DNA of 64,000 nt from Atopsyche davidsoni (Eukaryota > Arthropoda > Insecta > Trichoptera > Hydrobiosidae): the NCBI GenBank assembly GCA_022113835.1, contig JAILWY010000025.1:7580501-7644500 (forward strand). Direction: 5' to 3'. Below are positions 52,031-62,500 of the stretch, piece by piece. A model generated the notes under the pieces. That model did no database searches. It was not told the DNA's origin and worked only from the letters and a program-made list of their open reading frames with translations. Position 1 is the first letter of the stretch. Every line of letters starts with the position of its first letter. Made by a program: the position numbers and the translations under genes.

Positions 52031-53284
52031 CAAATACTAATATTATGTAATCTGTCTCATAGCTGTTTCAGTTTACCGACAATGATGTCAGGAGAAATTG
52101 TTTAATATATATAAACTTCTCACTATTTTTTATATTTAGTTTCATAAATTGTTATATGACAATAATAAATATATCATTTAAAAAGTGCTTTAGGGCATTA
52201 CTATAAATAATAGACAGAAATCAAATATAAAAACGATAATTATACTTAAGATTACGAACATAAATCAAAGTCAGCTGCCTTTAATATTAATCCACAAATA
52301 GCTATGATAGTGAAAGATAAAGAAGGTGTTATAATTATCGTAATATCCAGGTGATACAAATTAAACAAGTCTGTTGTTGTTATTTTTTTTAAAAATTGTT
52401 TGATTAACGATATTTTTATTAAATGTAATGCACAAATATAACAAACCACATCACGTATTAATCGTCCATTCGATTGCTCGATTCGATCAACGCCAGTCGA
52501 TTTCGTCTGGCCTGACCGAGTCGTTTTCTAAATTTCGATTTTTTATGTGCCTTTAGTTTTCACGTTTTTATTACTATATTATGAGCCATAAATATGGTTT
52601 CTCTTAAGGGATTTTCATTTAACTATGAATAAATGTATTAAGGTCCGAGAAATACGCTCGGAATTATGAGAAATAGAGCGTTCGGATTTTTTATATTATT
52701 ATTTGATGAATATATATTGATGCTTTGAACACGCCCCAGCGTAATTCTGGCATTTTTAATTGTTTTTATAAAATATTAGCCATTAAATATATGCTTATGA
52801 TTTTATGAAAAAATCGTTACAAACTGGAGGTTCACCTAAAAAAAAAAACAAGTTTATATGATTATGATTATGGTTATATGATTCGGTCTTTTATGCATCG
52901 TTACCCTGCAACAAAGGTAAAAATTAATTATGTATGTGAATTTAGTTGTTGATATATCAGTTTTATTAATCCGATTACATATATTACAATAATTATATAT
53001 ATATTTTAAAAAAACAGACAAATTTAGTTTGGAATGTTATATAAATGACATCAAACTGTGAGTAAACGATTTGTTGAAAATTTCATATTATCAATATAAA
53101 ATTTTTATGCCAGCTCATGCCTCCAGTTTACGCGGAATATCCGAATACAACATACAAGTTTTCCGAAGAAATTAAAATTAAAAAAAAAAAAACACAATGC
53201 TTATGCTAATCGAGACGAGAATCTATCGAATGCAAGAATCTAATGAAAATTCATCCAATGAAAACGCCTCTGTGAGAAATCAGA

Positions 53285-53430
53285 CAGCGGCGCGCAACCG
53301 CGCACTCGAGCGGCTAAACCCCGCCTAGGCAAGGGGGGATCCCTATCCAACGGTCGACTTCCCCTGACCAGCAGCGCATAAAAATGGTGATGGATGCACT
53401 CACACCCTCATTCATCTCTGTACCTCAGTC
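53285..53430 (+). promoter_or_regulatory. GC-rich promoter of Osiris gene 3
   Basis: The stretch from 53285 to 53370 is strongly GC- and CpG-rich in an otherwise A/T-rich region. A TATA-like cataaaaa lies at 53377-53384, and an initiator tcatt at 53408-53412 has its A about 31 bases after the TATA T. A second initiator-like tcagt lies at 53425-53429. The 5' UTR would be about 165 bases to the ATG at 53576. Confidence 0.65.
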
Positions 53431-53575
53431 GAGGAGGCGACCGGCACCAGCGCGACGAGCCACCTGTTAAAAATGCGAGTGCGATAACAAGTGTTTGAAC
53501 AATCCCGTATTCCAGTGTTTGCTCAACTTTGAATAAAAATTTATTTCGAAAAACAGCTGTTTCATACAAATCACA

Positions 53576-56500
53576 ATGAGTTCATATAAGTTTTCGTTCT
53601 TGGTTGTTATGGCGTTGCTTCACAGCGCTGTTTGCCGCGTGCGTTCGTCTATCGACAGTAATTATTCAGACATATCGTGTGCGGATAACGCCACGTGCAT
53701 AGAACAGCTGACGGACGAGCTCGTGAAGGGTGTGCGAGCCAACAAAACCGTGAAGCTGTTCGGCTTGGCGGATATAGAACCCATCGCGCCGGTGGTCCCC
53801 GAGTCGGGGAGGTCCTCGGAAGGCTCCATGGCCAGATTCTTCAACAGCCACGCGGTGATGGTGAACTTTGGACGCTACGGGGTCAGGGTGATGAAGTCAG
53901 CGAAGAAGGACGCGTCGGCCACCGTCGAGATCGAATACAACGGGAGATCTTTCGCTCAAGAAGGTGAGGAATTGATTCAAGTTTTATATCACTAGCTCAA
54001 AACCGTACCATAAAATATAAAAAAAATATTTATACTTTATTAAAAGTTTGAATGAATACAGTAGCTGGTATTTCCCTGTCGCGACTTCGTTCGCGATTCG
54101 GATGACCTTGGAATATCCTCTGTTATTAAAAAAATATTTTGTTAACACTCATGAGAAAACTTTGAATTTTTAATATTTGTTTAAGTCTTCATTTATTCTG
54201 ATACTAGATATTTTATAAGCAATCGGTCCATTATGTTAAATAATCCATGCATGCATTAAAAGACCTCCAACAATATGGCTGTGTTTTCTTTTTTGATTAA
54301 AGCAGACAATTTTGAGAAATAAATATTTTATTATAAGTAAGGTTAGTTTATAAAATAAACCTGTTGGTTTTTTGTTCAGTTTGATAATGATAATCAAAGT
54401 AATTAATTTAGATCAGTATGTTTTTATGTTCAATTATCTAGATCAATTTTATATTTGTGATAATATTCTCAGTCCGATTGCGTTTATTGTAAAAAAAATA
54501 CTTTTTTTTTAATTTTAAATAAAAACTGGTTACATTCAATTCAATAACCACTTAATATTTGTATTCAACAGGCATTTTATTTGTAGTCATTTTCAATTAA
54601 TTTTTGATAAAAAATCATTTGATTAATTAGTAGTATGCTTCAAATTAATGGTATTCAAGTGGATTTGAGTATTAGACATTTCAAAACTTTTTTTTTCAAT
54701 GATGCAAAGTTCCTTTAATAAATATATATAAATAAATTTAAAAAAATAGGCTACTAAAGCAACAGGTGCGTTATTAGGTTTTGACAGCCAATGGTGTCAC
54801 AAATTCTCAGTTCTTAGATATTATTCCACGTTTTTTTTTGCTTTGAGGTTTCAGTGTTTTAGTTTCGGTACATTGAATGCTAATGGAATCTTTCAGTAAG
54901 CATGCCAAGTTGACTTGAACTATAACTTAAGAAGACATCTAGAAATATCGTAAAAGGATGTCCGAATACGACTAGTCGTAGAAATTCCAGAAACGGCCGA
55001 AAATATTCATAAAAACATAGAAAAAACAATAACGCAGCATAACACCCAAAAATACAAGTATTCAGGAAAAAACTGTTATATTTTTTTAAATCTTTTTATA
55101 AACCTTATTTCACAACCTACTTAGTGTTCTTTCAAATGAAAAAAATAAATAAAATATTAACCTTTTCAGATGTATGTGCAGATATCTCGTTTAATCCTGT
55201 CGGTGTTTATATTCATTTTATCTTTTTAAAAAAAATTATAAATTATTATTTTCCATTGCGATATCATATGATACAACTTGATATACTCTATAATATGAAT
55301 ATCGGACCATAATATGAAGTCATAACCATGTCATGCCTCATAGGCCTCGTATTATTCAGATTGTATCACCGACCCAAGATAAAGAAGCTTTTTTGTATAA
55401 AATATCACCGAAGACCATAAAATTTAATGTTCACTGTACAACAAAATAATCCATTTTTTAAACGTATTATCAAAAAAATTCATATCAACCTGAATAGTTA
55501 TTCAAAAAAAAAATAAACTGCCGAATATTATTATTAAAATATTTTTGATTAATCTGAAATACTTATTTAAGGTTATCGTGAATTTAATTTATTCAGTTTT
55601 TTTCCAAAACATAAGATACCTGAAATAAAAAATACATACATAATCAAAATAAGGTGCAACAATATTTCTGGTTAAATTGCATCTATCTAAAAAATAGTTG
55701 AACTTATTCATGTAGTATTCAAAAATATCCATTAGATATTTTTTCAGATTTTCGCAGCTGTTTTAATCAGTTGATTTGGATTCTTGGGGTTTAAGTTATT
55801 ACAAATTTTTGGAACTTCTTGAAGAAATGGAGGAAATAAAAAACCTCAAGCGCCTCAATACCCAAGAATCCAAATCAACTGAAATACTTGAATATACTTT
55901 CTACTCACTTAGTATGAATACGTATAATTTAATAAGGGTGCAACGGTCGGCATGCATAGATGATTTAACACGGTTTCTTATTGGATAAAGTAATTAAGTA
56001 GTCTATGTAATTGCAGACTATTATTTAACACGGTTGTTAGTTTATTAAAGATATAATTGATTTACCTTCTTTACAAGTAGAACAACAGATGAATATGACT
56101 GTATTATAAATTCTTGGAATTTCTCGGGCTTTATACTGCACAGTGAAATTCTCACTAAGGCGTTGGTAATATTTAAACTCTCACCCTCAAAAGTTGTATT
56201 AAAGTTGTTTCACGAATATATAGTAGCCTAAATATTTTATGACAGGTTTTTTTAGACGCATTTTTTCATTAATTTGGTGTCTTCAGTATTAAATTGCTTT
56301 AAAATTTCAGTTCTGCTTTTCATCTTTGATTTTTTCAATTGAAAAAAATCCCTGAAAATGAGCCCAGCACGGAATCCGAAACCTTGAAATAATGTAAACT
56401 TCAAGCAGCTCAACCTTCAAAAAACCATCTCAATCAATTTATATATTTCAAAAAAATTATATTTTAGACGCTATTGTCTTTAATTGAAAAAATATTTTCA

Positions 56501-59500
56501 CTAAACAGGGATTTAAGGGCATAAAAAATATCTTCTTTTCATTGAAAAAATCCTTTCAGTTTCTTTCAGGGGTTCTATTGTCATTTTTTCCTTCTTGCGG
56601 AGAATACACTAGTTTGATTTTTCTTTTCATCACAACTAGAATATTGCAGATTAAGTGTTATTTTAATTAATATTACGTTGTCCTTAAGAACTTTTTTTAA
56701 TTAAAATGTTGAAATTATTTTTTGATGTAAAAATAGTTTTATACATAAGGCATTATATTTGTAAATAGTAAATATTTCAAATTAAATGAGTCCGTCGCAG
56801 ATATAAGCAGATGCTATTTGTGTTATTTTAAAAAGCTAATGTACTTTAAAATAAATCACACACAAAGACATCGTAAAAAAAATATCATTTTGCTCATATA
56901 TCTGAGTAAAGCAGAGGTACCCAAAGGTATTTAAAAATACTTTTTAACCATACAAAACTCCTAAGCAAAGGATTCTTCATAAGCATTTCTAAAATCATAT
57001 TAACAACCAAATAGAATATATTTACGTTTCTTTAAATATTTACTCTCCTGATACAAGTCAAAGAACACTGAATGTTTTTTATTGAAATATAAAATCATAA
57101 TAAGCCGAAACACCCTGCCCTTCAAAAACACTTGTACTCAAAGGCTTGATATAACTAAAATCGTTCAAAATACAAAGGGATGAACACAAAGGGATTGTAA
57201 CTGAACGGTCGTTCGAATAACGCAGAGCTTAATTAATTGAAAATGTATTTGTGACTGAAAGAGGAGTTAAAAAAGCATTTATTTTGAAAACAGCTATCCT
57301 TGTGATAAAACAATAAGTTCAAATACAATACACAAAGTTAAACCGTGGAAAAAAAACAACATTTAACAAATATTTGGTTCCATGGTGTTGTGCTGCTTTT
57401 TACTTGTTTAATAACGTTTCGTTTTCGGCACTAGAGACATCTTCTTGAATTAAAAATATTTCTGAATTATCAGTTATTGTATTAAGAGTGGTGCTGAACT
57501 TCAAGGTATATTTTTGTGTACACCCAGAGGTCATACCTTTTGATATTTTTAATAATTAGAGAGATTTAATTTAATTATCTGAAAACTACATGGTTTTAAT
57601 TTATATGCTCTCTCCTCTTTTTTCAGGTTATATATTATTTAATGCATAATTTTTTATACTATATTTAACTTTAGGAACCTTTAGGAGCCATCGGAACCTA
57701 AGAACAAACTGTTACTTTTAATATACACCATGATTGTCTTTTAAGATGATCTATTCTTAACGTTTCAGACTTTTCTTCAAAAAAATCTGTTGACAATTCG
57801 TACATAGTATGAAAAACCCATTATTGCTTTTTTACTACTTTTCTTGGAATAACATAAATTCAGTTTATCATCTTGTATTGATTTTTCTTTTCAATAAAGA
57901 TTTTATGTTTTATTTCACTTAAATATAACGTGTTGCGGGAATCAAATGGATTTTATTTTATAATCGTGTAATGTTTTACACTTTCTGGGTTATTTTACGC
58001 ACGGGCAGTTGGTTTTATGGTTTTTTGCAGTCACTCCACTTGCGGTCGGATACTGCGATATTTATTGATTAAAAATGAAAAAAAAACGAACCGGCTGGGT
58101 CATAAAGAGAGTTCAAGACACTTTAATCTACTGAAACCGCAGAAATAAAACCAGCGTAATCTGGAAACATAAACGTTTACACTTTCTACAGAAAAAAAAC
58201 ACATATTTTCTGCAAATCTGGACATCTGCAAAGTTGATGATGAGATCGATATTTTTTAAAAAACACGAAATAATTTTAACAAAAAAAATAACGTTATATA
58301 AACAATAATAATTCCCATTTAACATTTTAAACATTTTTTATAACATGGTCAATTTCACTTGTGCGTATAAAGTAAATAAATCATTTTACGCTTTTTGATT
58401 CTGATGAAAAATATTTAATTTTAAGATCTAATCACAAATTGATTCAATTCGCTTTTTTGTATCTTGATCTTAATTTTTCATTGTTTTGAAATTAGCCTAG
58501 TTTTATAAATTATACTCTTGATTTTCAAATTTCTATATTAATAAAAAAAAATGCTTTGGATGCGATGGGTTTTTATTTAAAAAATGAAAATAATTGGTTT
58601 TTTTATATTTAGATCTTTGTTTTCATTAGAGATAATTAAGCATTTATTTTATTTTTGAATCAGATATAAACAAACGCAAAAAAATATATTTTTAATTGGG
58701 TCATTGCTTTAACATTCCTCGAATAAATAATTTTTTTAATTTGTTCAAAACATCGTGCTTAGAAAATAATGACACAGACATAATAATGACTAATTATATA
58801 AAAATAACTATCTGCCTTTTTAATGGTTTTGGTTTATATTTATACGAACTCCAAAGTCTCTAAAATAAATCTATTTAACAAATAGAACTATCAAAGACTG
58901 TTCCAACTTAAAAGTTTTGTTATTTATAGTCTATATATGTTATAGACGTTGGCAATTTTCCTTGAAAATGGTATCAGTGCGAGTACCAAAACATCGGATG
59001 ATTCTACGTATAATGCAGCAAAATATTAAACAACAAAGTTAATCTTATATTCTCGCAGCTTAAGACAGGCCATTTAACAAGTAGAGGATATAAATATCAG
59101 ATTTAATAACAACCGTTAAAATTTCCGTTCCTCCGTTTATGCAATAATTTTCACAGCGTGCAAATCGTATGCAATGCGATCGAGATCAATCGAGTCATTA
59201 TAAAATTAATTTAAAATTCATAGCAGATTGGTCTTCAAAGTCATTCAACCGCGCCGAGAATATCACTCACAAGCTTCTTTGCTTCCCAAATGCACGGAAA
59301 TATGGTTGAAGAGTGGTGTGGAGAAATTAGTAATTTTCACTCGAGCAGAAAACTGGGATGTGGGGCAGGCCATGGAGGCTCTATGCTCATGGTGTGGGAT
59401 GAAGTTTATAACGTCTAGTCACAGCCTATTTCTTTCAGTACTTGCGTGTGAAATGAGTTTTAAGCGAGTGATTCGTAGCTTGCCTTTTTCTGGGTTGAGT

Positions 59501-62500
59501 AACCACTGTAACTTTTGATTGGATTATTGAATCAATCCATTGGTTCTTCATACAAATTGAAGTGTTTAAAGTGTTATCAAGTTTTAGTGATAATATTATT
59601 TAAAAACAAGTAATCACGCCTTTGTTAACTTAAAAAGAAAATAAGCTTTATTGGCTTGTTGGTTCAGTGAATAAATCGTTGACTTGATTTGATCCTTGTC
59701 CTGGAAATGCAGTTTTGTTTTGAAATTGCATGTATCAAGTCAAATTGTTTTTTAAAAGATTATTTGTAGGGATTGCTTAAAATATCCTCGATTCTGAGAT
59801 CAAAATCACTAAAGGAAAAATAAATTTTAATAACAACGACTATCAAAACCTACAATCACATTTGTATCAATTAATTTGAACAATTAATAAATGTTAAGAT
59901 ATCATATTAAAATAAAATCGAATTATCTGTCAAAATATAAATATAATAATTTCAATGTTAATTTCTGTTTTATGAAAGAAGAGATTTCTGAAATTAAATA
60001 TCTCAATTTAGATAATAATTGACAAAGTGAAATATAAGTTGTAGACATCAAAGCAAGCCCACTTTGTATAAAATACTTTACTAACAGCAATTTCATAATT
60101 TATATTGAACGAAATTCATGAAATATTTCAATGGTATTTCCATGTTAAATTTAACAGCTCCTATAACAATGTAAAAAAAAACGTTTTTTCCAGGATTTCA
60201 AAAAAACAATGAGACCTTCATTTCCATCTTTAATGGTGAATGTAAAAGATAATATTTGGAGAAATGTCAATACCTCAAATAGCTGAGATCATTATTTTCT
60301 TTCATAAAGTAAAATATATACCTTATTGAATAAATATAAAAAAATTGTAAAAATTATCGGAATTTTTAAAATCCAGGATTTTCAGGAAATCAATTAATAA
60401 TAAATTTTTTTCATAAGAAACGTTTTTTGTCATTTTAACTGATAATTTAATTTTAGGTATTTTTTTATTATCATGAGTGTTTGTATGTCTTCGGAAATTT
60501 TATACGATGAATGTATTGATTATTATATGAAATATCTATATGTTAATGTATGAAATGCCAATTTGTGTGTCTTTGGCACTTAAGTCTGTTTAATAGGATA
60601 TAATATTACTGTTCTTAAAAAACCTGCATTATTGATCCTGTCGGAAAAATCCTCTTGGTTATGATAATGTTATAGAAAAAATCATCTTAAAATCGATTAA
60701 AAAAAATAATAATACTCTCCATGGCACATCTTTTTTGGGTATATTAATACTCAAGAAACAATTCAACTTCAACATCAAAAGTAATAATTGACTATTCAAC
60801 TTATAGATTTTTGCATTCAACATATGACACATTATATGTATTATTATTTGTATTATTCATACAAGGAACCGTACTCTAAATATTTAACTCAACATAAATG
60901 AGATTCAATCCCTAAGTCTCTCACAAAAAGGACTTTTAGGAATATTTCCATGTACTGTATTTAATTTTTTTTTTAATTTCGTATGTATTTATTCATCATT
61001 ATCGTATACGTGAATCCGATTTCAAACATATATGAGTGAAACAAAATACCTGATTCACAATTGGCTTCAGCTCGCGTGTAGCAACTGAAAGATCATCAGT
61101 ACGTTTCTATTATTCAAGAGAAAAATACAAACGCATCTGCGAATGCACCAGCGTACAGTGAAACCCCTGTCGTGCAGCACCCGCAAAGTGCATAATAAAT
61201 GCGGCGAATGATCGCAATTATGGATAAATGCATCCACTGTGGTCTGCAGCAGCTCCGAGAGTCACGCAAGAATGACTGCATGCCGTGAGTGGCACGCTTC
61301 AGCTGAGATCTCTCGACGGACACGAGAGAGATGCTTAATAGCTGAACACAAGCCTGCGATGGCTTTAATTGCTAGAAAGATCCGTCTTGTGGATACGGTC
61401 GAGTGTCTGCGAATATGAATTGATTTCAGTTTATCAATATAAATAACATTTTCATAATGAACAATTCATCTTCTACGTCGAGTGCCTTTCCTCAAAGGCT
61501 GTGATTTATTTAGTTTATTTCCAGAAGACTTGGTTTGATTATTAACAAAGCATGACTTGTTATGATATCGCTTTGTCGTCAAGGGAAGTTTTAAGATTGA
61601 TATTGCTGGGTTTTAAATATTTTCTCTAAGGGCGAATGCAAATATATTCTCAATAAAAATGAAATCATTCAATATAGAAATGTTATTCATTCTTCATCAA
61701 GTGCCTCGCCTCAGAAGAGCTTTGCGAATATTTCACTGAGCATATACTCATGCTGAGCCTGTTTTCATGGTTTTCAAAGAGAAAAATAGTATAGCGGGTC
61801 CTCGGGTCCTTCTACACCGCAGTTGTATATTAGAAGGAAATTTTTATGTATTGCTGCTGCCCAAAAGCATTATTAAATAATTCTTTCCTTACAAAGCTCT
61901 GGCTGATATTCCTAATAAATAAAAAAGGCAGATAATTTTTTTTTTATGAAAATCATGAATTTTACCTTCCAGGAAGGGGCAAAAGCAAGAAGGTCATGCA
62001 AGTGATTCTTCCCCTAGTCCTCGGGTTCAAGGCCGCCAGCACCCTCATAGTGGCTATCGCTGCAGTGGCTCTGCTGACCTTCAAAGCCTTCCTGGCTTCC
62101 AAGCTGGCCCTGCTGGTCACGGGCACCATGGTCGTCAAGAAGTTCCTGGAGAGCTTCAGCGGAGGGTGAGTGATGACTTGTCTTGCTGTAAAATAAAAAC
62201 AACTTTTGCCCATCTGATTAAAAACAACTGTGGCCATCGTAATAACGAGTAATGTATCTAAATTATTATTAAAATACAAATGCTTATAAATATCGCCAGA
62301 ACCGGGACTGAAACGTCATTGAACACGATTTTTTTTCTTCCATTTAGCAACTCCGAGTTAATTATGAGATTTTTGTTAATAAATGAAATGTTATTGTCAC
62401 ACAATAGCTTGTATTATATTTATATTTTAAGCGGGTAACCAAATTCACTAAACTGATGTGGCAAAATTCGCGTAAAATTGCGCGTGTGTAATCTGGTCTA

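Larger units (their letters stand above)
45011..53284. other. Intergenic between divergent genes 2 and 3
   Basis: A/T-rich sequence holding a SINE head (51945-52030) and a hairpin (49228-49263). A fragment tttttgacagaaagcacttg (49124-49143) resembles part of the 'gaccggtttcgcc' repeat family. A patch at 50050-50180 is GC-richer but has no recognised content. No gene is supported. Confidence 0.45.
53964..61972 (+). other. Intron 1 of Osiris gene 3 (8,009 bp)
   Basis: Bounded by gtgagg and accttccag, phase 1. It contains repeat pieces at 55769-55882, 56345-56415, 59650-59700 and 61697-61910. A hAT-terminus-like cagaggtacccaaagg lies at 56912-56927. GC-richer patches without recognised content lie at 59220-59520 and 61060-61340; as first-intron patches they could be regulatory. 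Confidence 0.65.

Noticed and set aside
53662..53967. Alternative-frame ORFs over exon 1 of gene 3
   Set aside because: Shadows of the exon that carries the signal peptide and cysteine pair.
61114..61323. Cys-rich minus-strand ORF in intron 1 of gene 3
   Set aside because: GC-richer patch but no signal peptide, known cysteine spacing or splice support.
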